Source of the DNA: Stentor roeselii
Lineage: Eukaryota > Ciliophora > Heterotrichea > Heterotrichida > Stentoridae
Assembly (NCBI GenBank): GCA_006503475.1
Contig: RSEH01000198.1
Location: 25,960-89,959, forward strand
Reading direction: 5' to 3'
Length of the DNA: 64,000 nucleotides
The notes below the pieces were generated by a model. The model worked only from the letters and a program-made list of their open reading frames with translations, ran no database searches and had not been told where the DNA came from. Positions within the stretch are counted from its first letter, which is position 1. Every line of letters starts with the position of its first letter. A program made the position numbers and the translations under genes. Of this stretch, positions 1 to 8,533 are shown in pieces.

Positions 1-639
1 AAAAGCCTCCCGGCTATTATCTTTATTGATGAAATCGACTCGTTGTGTGGATCGAGAAGTGAAGGAGAAAATGATGCGACTAGAAGGATTAAGACGGAGT
101 TTCTTGTCCAGATGCAGGGAGTTGGACACAATGAAGATGGACTTCTGGTCTTGGGTGCTACTAATATTCCTTGGGAACTTGACCCTGCTATTAGGAGAAG
201 GTTTGAAAGAAGAGTTTATATTTCACTACCTGAAGAATTTGCAAGGAAGAAATTGTTTGAACTTAATATTGGAGATACTCCTAATGATCTGGTGGATGAG
301 GACTTTGACCAACTCGCAAGTCTCACTGAAGGCTACTCAGGTTCTGATATATCAACAGTTGTCAAGTCAGCACTAATGGAGCCAATCCGAAAATGCCAGA
401 CCGCGCGTTACTTCAAGCGAGTCTTCGAAGAAGGCAAGCAAAAGTTCACTCCATGTCCCCCAAGCGATTCAGAAGCAATAGAAATGACATTGATGGACGT
501 TCCCTCTGGTAGTTTAAAGCCTCCAAAAATAAGTGCAGATGACTTTTTCAGCATTTTAAGCAGCACAAAGCCTTCAGTGTCTCCAGCTGACCTTGATAAA
601 CAAATTGAATTCACCCAAAACTTCGGTCTCGAAGGTTAA
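1..639 (+). CDS. VPS4: VPS4-type AAA ATPase, 3' part only
   Basis: VPS4 disassembles ESCRT-III filaments at endosomes, the cytokinetic bridge and other membrane necks, using ATP. The gene is cut by the left edge; 212 C-terminal residues remain, read from base 1. Visible are Walker B ([12 protein letters not shown], residues 6-17), the following [12 protein letters not shown] segment, the sensor-1 region [10 protein letters not shown] and the arginine-finger region IRRRFERR. The C-terminus ends FTQNFGLEG, matching the conserved last helix of VPS4 that distinguishes it from katanin and spastin. The stop is TAA, and the next gene converges on it 30 bp away. No interruption is seen in the part present. 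The N-terminal MIT domain and Walker A lie outside the window. Confidence 0.93.
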   Translation, partial: KSLPAIIFIDEIDSLCGSRSEGENDATRRIKTEFLVQMQGVGHNEDGLLVLGATNIPWELDPAIRRRFERRVYISLPEEFARKKLFELNIGDTPNDLVDEDFDQLASLTEGYSGSDISTVVKSALMEPIRKCQTARYFKRVFEEGKQKFTPCPPSDSEAIEMTLMDVPSGSLKPPKISADDFFSILSSTKPSVSPADLDKQIEFTQNFGLEG

Positions 640-669
640 GTAGTTTAAAGGTTTACACTAATATCTAAT

Positions 670-1185
670 CTAATGAAGCACTCCCTGATGTGGAATGAAC
701 CTGCTTGAAAAGAAGGACCCGACCAAGAAAATCAGATAAAGAACTGACCCCGTGTTGCCCTTGGGCATGAAAGTGCCTGCCATGAGATACCCCATCATCA
801 TTGTAACCAACATCAAAGGTGAGTACCATCCCCACACTGGCCAAATCGCAATTAAAGTCGAGTTAAAGCAAATGAACCCAAAAAGCGTCGCAGTGGGAAT
901 CAGCTTCGGAGAAGTCACTTCAATGTCATCGAAAGACGGTACCAGAAAAGAAGCATAAATCGTCAAAGAAGAGAAAATTCCAAAAGAAATCAAGCTCAAG
1001 GCAAAGAACAAGGAATTCATCTTCTCATTTTCCCAGATGTTATAAAAAAAGTTGCTGTAGTAAATAGTCAGAACCGAAGCTAACACCCAGAAAATGCTGT
1101 GAATTCGGTCACTTAAATGATTCAGTCTTCCCACCCACTTCTTCTTTCGCTCTTCCCGCGACCTGTACCACTCAGAAGATTTCAT
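670..1185 (-). CDS. TMEM128-like multi-pass membrane protein
   Basis: 171 residues with a short basic N-terminus and about five hydrophobic segments (roughly 27-47, 57-82, 94-118, 120-139, 147-164). The order and wording of the segments (IHSIFWVLAS...TIYYSNFF, then PKLIPTATLFGFICFN, then WGWYSPLMLVTMMMG) recall the TMEM128 family, small endomembrane proteins of unknown function. The ATG is preceded directly by TATAA (GGATATAAATG), which supports this start. It is divergent from the next gene with only 25 bp between the two start codons, so they must share a promoter. The family assignment is from memory of the pattern and is moderately sure; the gene itself is secure. Confidence 0.72.
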   Translation of the reverse strand: MKSSEWYRSREERKKKWVGRLNHLSDRIHSIFWVLASVLTIYYSNFFYNIWENEKMNSLFFALSLISFGIFSSLTIYASFLVPSFDDIEVTSPKLIPTATLFGFICFNSTLIAIWPVWGWYSPLMLVTMMMGYLMAGTFMPKGNTGSVLYLIFLVGSFFSSRFIPHQGVLH

Positions 1186-1210
1186 TTATATCCAATCATC
1201 GTAATAACAG
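1186..1210. promoter_or_regulatory. 25-bp shared divergent promoter
   Basis: The entire space between two divergent start codons (TMEM128-like on the minus strand, coiled-coil protein on the plus strand). It contains TATAA abutting the minus-strand ATG and AATAACAG before the plus-strand ATG. If both starts are right, both transcripts must begin inside these 25 bases or within the opposite coding region. Confidence 0.6.
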
Positions 1211-1891
1211 ATGGAAAGACAAGACGTTCACACCAAATTAGCTGAAGCCAAGTTCATGAGAAGAAGAGTTGATGAAGATTCAAGACTTCTCGCTAATCGC
1301 ATCGCCCTGCTCAAGCAGGAAGAGTCAAAAGCACTGAAAAAAATCGAAGAAACTAAGAAAAAAACTCAAGAAATCATTGAAAATCGTGTCAAGCTTCATC
1401 GAGAAGAAGCGAAACTGGAAAGTCTTCGAAAGAAAAAAGATGAGGATTATTTGGTGAAAATTGAAAGTCTGCGAAATGAAAGAGAAAAGATGAGAAACAT
1501 GAAAACTCAAAGTAATAAATACCGCATTGACCAGGCCATGCAAGAGATAAACGCTTTGAAAGTCATGAAAAAAACCCACCTGAAAATGATAGAAATCAAG
1601 AAATTCGAAGATTTATCTGAAAAAGTTTCAAAAAAAAACCGCGTGAAAGAACAGTACAGGTCAGTTGAAGAGAAAAAAAGAAAGGTGTTAGAAGACAAGA
1701 TGGAAAAATACAAATTAGAAAATCTCAAAAAAGCTGAACTGGAAAACCAGATGCGACGTCAAAAAGAAGAAAATCTTCTACGTCTTGAAAAGCTTGAAAT
1801 GGACTTAATCCAGCGCCTTCAAAACACTCAGCTTCTGCAAAGAAACGCTTATGAGGACCTGGAGACTGCTCTTTCAGGACAATTACAATAA
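1211..1891 (+). CDS. coiled-coil protein of unknown function
   Basis: 226 residues, almost entirely charged helix: long runs of K, E, R and L with heptad-like spacing from about residue 10 to 205 and no globular or membrane segment. No family is recognisable. It resembles in style another coiled-coil protein in this window (16772-17518), and such proteins are common in the ciliate cortex and basal-body apparatus, but that role is only a guess. It ends 19 bases before the Piwi start codon, and upstream it shares a 25-bp divergent promoter with the membrane protein on the other strand. Confidence 0.75.
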   Translation: MERQDVHTKLAEAKFMRRRVDEDSRLLANRIALLKQEESKALKKIEETKKKTQEIIENRVKLHREEAKLESLRKKKDEDYLVKIESLRNEREKMRNMKTQSNKYRIDQAMQEINALKVMKKTHLKMIEIKKFEDLSEKVSKKNRVKEQYRSVEEKKRKVLEDKMEKYKLENLKKAELENQMRRQKEENLLRLEKLEMDLIQRLQNTQLLQRNAYEDLETALSGQLQ

Positions 1892-1910
1892 AATAGCCCC
1901 CTATATAAAA

Positions 1911-4192
1911 ATGGAAACTTTTCCGAACCAAGCAACTCGTCCAGGCCACTGCGAGACAGGTTCAAACATTTCAATTCTCTGCAACTTCTTCCGTTTCACC
2001 CCGACAAGTCCCAAGACAAACCTACAGCGTTACGCAGTGAGTTTCACTCCTGAGATTTCCTTCAGTCTTTCAAAGCAGCGAGAGCGAATCCTCTTTAAAT
2101 CACGTTCAAAAGTCTTAGAGCACATCGGTAAGTTCGTATTCGCCAATACAATTATTTTCAGTGCTCAGACTTCTGCAGAATTTGAAGTGACTTCCAAGTA
2201 CGACGACGTGACTTACACGATAAGAGTGACCCCAACTGGTGAAATAGTCTCTCCACAAGAAATCAAGCATTTTTATAACAAGTTCTTCAATAGTGTGCAA
2301 GGAATTTTAAAACTGGTGATGATTGGGCGAAAGTTTTACAACCCTGAACACCCAGTTGACCTTCCTCAGCACAAATTGACGATTTGGCCTGGGTACGCGA
2401 ATTCAGTCGGGTATTATGAAGAAGGGTGTCTGCTTAATATTGACATCTCGCATCGATGTCTTCGGACTATCACGGTTTATGAGCAGATCATCGAGTTGAA
2501 AAGGAGAAATATTCATGATTTCAAACAAAATGTTGCAAAGTTACTTGTGGGCGCATGTGTTCTTACCTTGTATAATAAAAAATGTTATAAAGTTGATGAT
2601 ATTGAATGGGATATGTCACCTTCAAGCTCATTTTTGAAGGAAGGACAAACGACTGACTTTAAACAGTATTATACAGCTCGATGGGGAAAGGAAATCAAAC
2701 ATGATGATCAACCTTTGATTAAGTCGAAAGTCAAAACTATGGAGTGCTTCTTACTTCCTGAGTTCTGTGTTATGACTGGACTTACTGATGAAATAAGAAG
2801 CGATTTTTCTGTCATGAAAGACTTGGCGAATGCTACTAAAAAAGAACCCAGAGCACGTCTGCAGGAGTCGGTTCAGCTGGTTAGAACTATTCAAAATACT
2901 CCTAAGTCTCGGAAGGAAATTAGGGACTGGCAACTGGAAATCTCTGCTGAACCTATTGGTTTAAATGCTAAGGTACTGCCAGCTGGTCAGGTAGTTTTGA
3001 CCGAGACGTTCAGCACAAGATGCACTCACAGCCAAAACTCGACAAATGGGGAATTTTTTACTGCGACACTGACAAAAAACTAATCGATCAGAACCTAATG
3101 TCAAACTTATTACAAGTCGTAAAGTCTTTCCAAGTCTCCTGCGACAAGCCAGCGATGTTTTCAGTTCAAAGCGAAAGATGGCAAGACTGGGACCGTCTTC
3201 TCCGTTCAAGTTTAAACCCATCAGTGAAGATCGTGATCTGCATCCTTCCAGGTGCCAAAGGAAAGTCTCGTCTATACGACGATTTAAAAAGACTAACATT
3301 TTCCAGCTTTCCCGTTCCAAGCCAAGTCATCTTAACATCAACTCTCAAGAAAGAAAAAGGTCTTCGTTCAGTGATCAACAAAGTCATGCTTCAAATGAAT
3401 GCCAAAATCGGAGGAGTCCCTTGGGCCCTAGAGACTTTGCCTTACGCAGATAAAAACTGCATGGTCGTCGGAATTGACATCTTCAAAAAGCGCTCCTCGC
3501 ACAGCGTCCTCGGATTTTGCGCGACGATGGACAAGGCCTTCGCAAGGTACGGTTCCTTCCCAAAGATCATCCAACCAGGCAACGACATCTTCGCAGCTTT
3601 GAAGGAAAGCACTGAACAGGCCCTTCTGCAATTTCGAGAAGAAAACAAAACCTTTCCAAATCTTGTCATCGTCTTCAGAGATGGAGTAAGCGACTCTCAA
3701 AGAGCCTCTGTTTTAGTTGAAGAAGTTGGAGCTGTTTCTAAGGCTTTCGATGCGGTGAAAGCGCGAAATGAGGACTTTAGAGAACCTGGGCTGATTTATG
3801 TGGTGGTTAACAAGAGAACAAATGCACGGTTTTACCATGAAACAGGTGGAAATGTGATGAACCCGCCTTTGGGTACTGTGGTTGACAAGAAGGTAGTAGA
3901 GAAAAACGGTTATGATTATTATATTTTACCTGCGAAGGCGAATCAAGGTAGTATGACACCGACTCACTTCCACGTAGTTTTTGACAGTTCCGCCCAGCCT
4001 TGCGACAATCTACAAATATTAAGTTACAAGTTGTGCTACGCTTACTACAACTGGAGCGGGTCCATCCGAGTACCAGCGCCTTGCCAATACGCTCACAAAC
4101 TTGCTTATAACTACGGAGAACGCAGTGACAAGTCAGGTCCTCCTCAGCCCCACGTGTTCTGGATGAGCAGCAGATCTCTTTACTTCCTCTAA
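1911..4192 (+). CDS. Piwi-clade Argonaute, two frames joined by a frameshift near 3005-3030
   Basis: Piwi proteins bind small RNAs; in ciliates they guide DNA elimination and silencing. The first frame (1911-3083) carries the N-terminal, PAZ (around residues 90-200) and linker parts, down to KVLPAGQVVLTETFS. The second frame (open from 2972, to 4192) carries MID (starting LDKWGIFYC) and PIWI. Catalytic-like residues are D in MVVGIDIF, D in VFRDGVSDSQ and H in PAPCQYAHKLAYNYG; the glutamate position reads D (GNDIF). The protein ends correctly (SLYFL). The start at 1911 follows TATATAAAA and fits better than an upstream in-frame ATG at 1851, which lies inside the previous gene. A shift of -1 (or +2) is needed; no 15-nt intron matches. 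It may be an assembly error, programmed frameshift or recent lesion. About 760 residues, usual for the family. Confidence 0.88.
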
Positions 4193-4228
4193 TCAACTAT
4201 TTTAATAACTAATAACATTACCACCTAT

Positions 4229-4831
4229 CTAACCACAACACTTCATATCAGTCACTGAAGCCGCAGGCCTCTCCTTTATTGTTATCGTCTCTGTTGAAGG
4301 ATTCGGGTTCAGTAACTTCGGGTTATTCGCCACAATCATATCAGTCAGCGTCTTGAACATCTCTCCCACCCCTGCCCCACTTTTCGCACTTACTGGGAAA
4401 AAAGGGATACCAAAGCTTCCTGCCAGTTCTTTTCCTTGGGTAAAGTCTTTGTCTTCTACCAGGTCTAACTTGTTGCCGACTAAAACGATTTCAATGCCCG
4501 GGTCGGCCTTTTGTCTGATTTGTTTCATCCAGTTTTCGACATGGTTGAAACTTTCCTGGTTCTTCAGGTCGTAAACTAGGACTATTCCGTTGGCTCTTCG
4601 GTAAAATGTACTTGCAAGGATCTTGTGATAACGCTCTTGACCTGCAGTGTCCCAGATCTGAAGCCTCAGTTGTTGGTTTTGTATTGTTATTTGCTTTGTT
4701 TTGTACTCTATCCCGATCGTTGGCATCGTGCTTTTGGGAAAATCGTCTTCGGCGTAACGGAGAATTATGCATGTCTTACCCACACTTGCGTCACCTAATG
4801 TCAGGATCTTTAGGGTCGTCGCTTCGGCCAT
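4229..4831 (-). CDS. Rab-family small GTPase
   Basis: 200-residue Rab GTPase, a membrane-traffic switch. All nucleotide-binding boxes are present: GDASVGKT (P-loop, residues 13-20), the switch I effector region with TIGIEYK, WDTAGQERYH (switch II), GNKLD and SAKSG. The C-terminus ends KCCG, the geranylgeranylated double-Cys type. IGIEYKTK in switch I and the overall length place it near the Rab1/Rab8 group, but the exact subfamily is not settled. The start MAEATTLKILTLGDASVGKT is the only sensible one. It converges on the Piwi gene with a 36-bp gap. Upstream the sense strand is strongly G-depleted, as for other genes here. Confidence 0.93.
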   Translation of the reverse strand: MAEATTLKILTLGDASVGKTCIILRYAEDDFPKSTMPTIGIEYKTKQITIQNQQLRLQIWDTAGQERYHKILASTFYRRANGIVLVYDLKNQESFNHVENWMKQIRQKADPGIEIVLVGNKLDLVEDKDFTQGKELAGSFGIPFFPVSAKSGAGVGEMFKTLTDMIVANNPKLLNPNPSTETITIKERPAASVTDMKCCG

Positions 4832-5162
4832 ATATTATTAACTTGGATTTTACATTGGATTGCAGTGAAGCGTTGGGTTTAGGAGTGAAGGAATGTAGGA
4901 GTTTTTTTGGGAGGAAGGTTTTCGTGGTGGATTTTGAATGGATTTACTGGGGGTTTATTGGGTGGGGAGAATGGGATGTTTGAAGTAAGATAAGATCAAC
5001 AAAGTTAAGCTTATAAATACTATTTTAGCTCATATGATTCAATATAATAAGTTTATTATACAATAGTTAAAACATGCTGAAAATCATTATATGTTTATTC
5101 TTTTTCCAATTGAAGAATTGTTAATGAAGATTTATCTAATATTAATATTACTATCTATTTTT
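4832..5162. other. intergenic: Rab promoter side plus AT-rich spacer
   Basis: No gene or RNA is seen. From 4832 to about 4985 the plus strand is rich in G and T and poor in C, so the Rab sense strand is G-poor and includes CTAAACCC. Beyond 4990 it is plain AT-rich spacer reaching the 3' end of the next minus-strand gene. Confidence 0.6.
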
Positions 5163-5825
5163 TTAAGAAAAGTTATTCGTAAGTATCTGCTTAAGCATAA
5201 ACCATAATTCTTCACAATTCTCTTCATGTTCTACTTCATCACAGCAGGTAAATCCATATTTCTTTATCAGATTAGGAATAGTATCCTCGAACAAGTAGAT
5301 GATATACAATCTAAAGGACTCTCTTACAATATCATCAGAAAAATAATTCGCAGCAAATTGTTTATTATAACTTTTTTCTACATTCGAAACATCTCGATTT
5401 CTCTCTCTTTGTGTTTTTCCATCCGATAACGGTCCGTTATGTGTTTTCGATGTTTTCTTCAATATTTTTAGGTTTTCTTTGAAGTGCTTACTCAATTGAT
5501 TAAAGGCATTTAGTTGACTCTCATTACTAGCTTCTTGTTTATTAAGACTATCTCTGGGCAACTTGCCAACAAAAATATTCCTTAAAATTCTTTTATGTCC
5601 TCGAATAAGAATGACTCTCAGGAACTTTCGAGTAACGTGATCATCTTTGCCTTTTTTTAATATTTTTAGTTGTTTGAATAGATAATTTTGTTCTGATTTA
5701 CATTTTTTATTTGTTTGTTTTATTGTTTTTATATCAACATTTCGAGGAATGAACTCTGAGTGATAAGTGGATTCAGATTCTTTTGTTACTTCTTCTTCTG
5801 TTGCTAGTTGTTGGAACCCTTTCAT
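5163..5825 (-). CDS. unknown protein, CC-H-C family member A
   Basis: 220 residues, basic and Asn/Lys-rich, with no recognised domain, signal or membrane segment. The last 60 residues carry a compact motif: FTCCDEVEHEENCEELW, that is C-C-x5-H-x3-C-x3-W, followed by an amphipathic helix. The same layout closes the divergent gene at 6558-7196 (FRCCQSETHDNSCKQKW), so the two are distant paralogs in inverted orientation. The Cys/His pattern could bind a metal, but that is inference. The ATG is abutted by TATATAA. Codons are AT-rich, unlike the conserved genes nearby, consistent with a fast-evolving, lineage-specific gene. Confidence 0.7.
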   Translation of the reverse strand: MKGFQQLATEEEVTKESESTYHSEFIPRNVDIKTIKQTNKKCKSEQNYLFKQLKILKKGKDDHVTRKFLRVILIRGHKRILRNIFVGKLPRDSLNKQEASNESQLNAFNQLSKHFKENLKILKKTSKTHNGPLSDGKTQRERNRDVSNVEKSYNKQFAANYFSDDIVRESFRLYIIYLFEDTIPNLIKKYGFTCCDEVEHEENCEELWFMLKQILTNNFS

Positions 5826-6557
5826 TTATATATATCTACATTTTTAAAATATCAAATTTTTTGGAAAGATAATTTGGATTTGATTTTATATTAGAGTTGA
5901 TTTATAAAAGATTTGACTTATATGAATGTTCTTATGGAATATTGAAAGAAAGAGTTTTAATTTTCTACGATTTTTCGTATACTTTTAGAAATTAAATAGT
6001 AACAATTTTTGAGAAAGGTTTATTGATAATTTGAATCTTTTAGATGTTTTAAGTTTTGTTAATAGTAGACTTAAAAAGGTTTTAGATGAATTTTCTACCT
6101 ATCTCTAAGTTGATTTTATGAAAATATAAATAATCATATATATATTATTTATAGAATTTCTGCTAGTCTAACATAGCGATACTGTAAATCTTCAATAAAA
6201 AAATCAAAGATTTAATTCCTCTATCCAATATTGTCTCAAAAAATAGAAAATTTAAGGCCTACTCTTATTATATAAAGAACTAAAATTATGAAATTTATGG
6301 TACTTGATTGATTCACCTTCAATAAGTCAGAAATTCTTCTCAATCTCTGATTAATTAAAATTTAAATAGTTTGCAGAATTTATTTAAGAGTAATTATTGA
6401 GCTGTTTATTACACGATATAATTTTATTTGAAGGAAGGAAGAAGTGATTTCAACTCATGTTTAAAATTTCTTAATTTTGTTTATTATGTTTTTTAAGAGA
6501 TGCTCAGATTTAATTAAACACATGATTCTTTGTTACTTCATAATAATTATCTATAAA
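5826..6557. other. AT-rich intergenic region between divergent paralogs
   Basis: 732 bases of AT-rich sequence with no open frame of note and no tRNA-like fold. Both ends carry a TATA-like box directly at a start codon (TATATAAATG on the minus strand at 5825; CTATAAAATG on the plus strand at 6558). An ATG at 6477 is in frame with the right-hand gene but has no such context. Confidence 0.55.
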
Positions 6558-7196
6558 ATGAGAGACAAACAGCATCAAAAAGACATAGCAGATGACCTTC
6601 TCGACTTCCCAAGTGACACAAACCCTGCAATTTTATCGAAACCCTCAACTTTCTTCACAATGCCATTACGTTCTGATTCTTCAGCAGTAATCCAAAATGA
6701 ACTCAACCAATTCATATGTCCAAAGTCCTTAAAAAAACCATTATTTAAAGATTTCAGAGGCCGAGTTGTTAACAAATTCAACAGGCTCATAAAATGCATA
6801 CAAAATAACTTAAGTCCTAAGATTGGATTAGGTTCTTCATGTTATCAAAACGACCCAAACTTCAAAATTTTCCAAGAATTCATAAATGAAGAAGCCATTA
6901 ACAAAGTTCAAGTAACAATAAGCACTCCGATTAAAAAGTCTAATTCTAATAAGACCCTTGCATCTGAAGGACCCTTCAAATCAATGAGTAATTATTTCTT
7001 CAAAGATTTATACGACAATAAAGAATCAACTTCAAAGGCCCTTGATCTTTTCTTTGAATTTGCATTCGGGATAGAAAATTCTGAAGTTTTATGCAAAGAG
7101 TTTAGATTTAGATGCTGTCAAAGTGAAACTCACGACAACTCATGTAAACAGAAATGGACTGACCTGAGAGATCACCTTCTTGAACAAGGTCTCTAA
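6558..7196 (+). CDS. unknown protein, CC-H-C family member B
   Basis: About 212 residues from the chosen start MRDKQHQKDIADDLLDFPSD. The frame is open from 6477, but the extra 27 residues are hydrophobic and the ATG at 6558 is the one with TATAAA abutting it. The protein is Lys/Asn/Ser-rich with no known domain. The C-terminus FRCCQSETHDNSCKQKW repeats the C-C-x5-H-x3-C-x3-W pattern of the divergent gene at 5163-5825, followed by a final Leu-rich helix; the middle parts align only loosely. If the upstream ATG were used, an N-terminal membrane anchor would be added. Function unknown. Confidence 0.7.
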   Translation: MRDKQHQKDIADDLLDFPSDTNPAILSKPSTFFTMPLRSDSSAVIQNELNQFICPKSLKKPLFKDFRGRVVNKFNRLIKCIQNNLSPKIGLGSSCYQNDPNFKIFQEFINEEAINKVQVTISTPIKKSNSNKTLASEGPFKSMSNYFFKDLYDNKESTSKALDLFFEFAFGIENSEVLCKEFRFRCCQSETHDNSCKQKWTDLRDHLLEQGL

Positions 7197-7228
7197 TATT
7201 AGCTAATTATCAATTAAATAAACAATAA

Positions 7229-8518
7229 ATGCGAACCCTCAGTCACAACATCAAACGAATGAAATACTTAGAAGAGAAAAGCAAAAAGCACAATCGTTTA
7301 AAACCAGAAGAAATGATTTTTAACGTGCGAATCGAAGACATCAACAAAACAAATCACAAATTCGAGAAGTTAAAACTTTCAGAAATGACATGCGTGAGTC
7401 TTTCAGCCTGTGGTTTCTGTTCAGGTGTTCTTTCATCTTTCCAAGTATCCGACTCGTTCTTCACAACGATCCACCTGGTGCTATGTTCAGTGACGACTTT
7501 TTTATTATTATACGCGATATACTGGCGAACTAAGCGTCAGTTAAAATGGGAGCAAGCTCGAATGATTTACTCAAACATCGACACTTTGATATCAACGAAA
7601 AAACACTGGTTTCTTGCATTCGAACTCCTGATAAACCTGGTGCATCCTGTTTATGGAATGCAATTTTACGAGTTTTCAACTTACAATGACGTGATCGACG
7701 TGGACATCACTTATAAACTCGTGCCAATCATCACCTGCATCATGATGTTGAGAGTGTATCACCTTGTTCGGTGCTTTTTTACCATGAGCAAGTTTAAAAC
7801 TAGTCGTTTTCAAAGACTTTGCAAGATTTATGGAAATGATCCTGACAACTGGTTCACTTTTAAGTGCATGATGAATGAAACTCCTGTCGTCATCATCACT
7901 TGCATGTTTGCTTTTGGAATCTTTTTAGGAGCTTACGCGTTGTATGTCTTTGAAAGTCCTACGAAAGACTTTGGTGGAAAGGATTTCACAAAATTTGGAA
8001 ATGCGATTTGGTGCGTTATTGTCACCATGGCCACTGTTGGATATGGAGACTTTTACCCCATCACAGGACCTGGAAGACTTGCTGGTTTCTTCACTTGTAT
8101 CTGGGGAGTTGTCACGATGTCTCTCACAGCTGTCACTTTTTCTAATCTCCTCTCGATGAACCTTGGAGAATCTACAAGTTTAACTATTCTTCAAAGGCTC
8201 TGGTATAAAGAAGAACTTAAAAAACATGCGGCTTTTGTATTGACTTCAGCTGTTAGATTAAGACTTATGATGAAAAACCAGGTTTTAGAGAGTAAAGTAA
8301 AGAAACAGTTTCAGAAGTTTAGGTATTATTTGAAAAGTTTTCAGAATTTTAAAATTCAGCAGAAGCAGTTATATGATTTTGACTCTTATTCTGATAGGAT
8401 TGAAATGAAACTGTTGGATATCATCGCGAATTATGAGAAGTCGAATGAGTATTTAGAGAAAAGTAATGAAATTGTGGAGTTTTTTCATAGGGTGCAGAGT
8501 TATAAGACTGAGAACTAA
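7229..8518 (+). CDS. SK-type (calcium-activated, small-conductance) potassium channel
   Basis: 429 residues. Six membrane segments lie between about residues 50 and 310, with the pore helix and filter TMATVGYGDFYP just before the last one, so it is a K+-selective six-TM channel subunit. S4 has few basic residues, so it is unlikely to be voltage-gated. After S6 comes SMNLGESTSLTILQRLW followed by a basic amphipathic stretch KEELKKHAAFVLTSAVRLRL, which fits the position and character of the calmodulin-binding domain of SK channels. Ciliates use Ca2+-dependent K+ currents in swimming behaviour and contraction; a role here is inference. The gene ends 15 bp from the converging RRP1 gene. The start has AATAAATG context. 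Confidence 0.82.
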   Translation: MRTLSHNIKRMKYLEEKSKKHNRLKPEEMIFNVRIEDINKTNHKFEKLKLSEMTCVSLSACGFCSGVLSSFQVSDSFFTTIHLVLCSVTTFLLLYAIYWRTKRQLKWEQARMIYSNIDTLISTKKHWFLAFELLINLVHPVYGMQFYEFSTYNDVIDVDITYKLVPIITCIMMLRVYHLVRCFFTMSKFKTSRFQRLCKIYGNDPDNWFTFKCMMNETPVVIITCMFAFGIFLGAYALYVFESPTKDFGGKDFTKFGNAIWCVIVTMATVGYGDFYPITGPGRLAGFFTCIWGVVTMSLTAVTFSNLLSMNLGESTSLTILQRLWYKEELKKHAAFVLTSAVRLRLMMKNQVLESKVKKQFQKFRYYLKSFQNFKIQQKQLYDFDSYSDRIEMKLLDIIANYEKSNEYLEKSNEIVEFFHRVQSYKTEN

Positions 8519-8533
8519 TGATTACAAAAAGTT

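Noticed and set aside
1851-1910. Earlier Piwi start at 1851
   Set aside because: It lies inside the preceding gene and encodes residues unlike a Piwi N-terminus; ATG 1911 follows TATATAAAA.
2991-3005. GTAGTTTTGACCGAG as a 15-nt intron in the Piwi gene
   Set aside because: It keeps the frame, so it cannot fix the frameshift, and it does not match GTAAGTGANAGNTAG.
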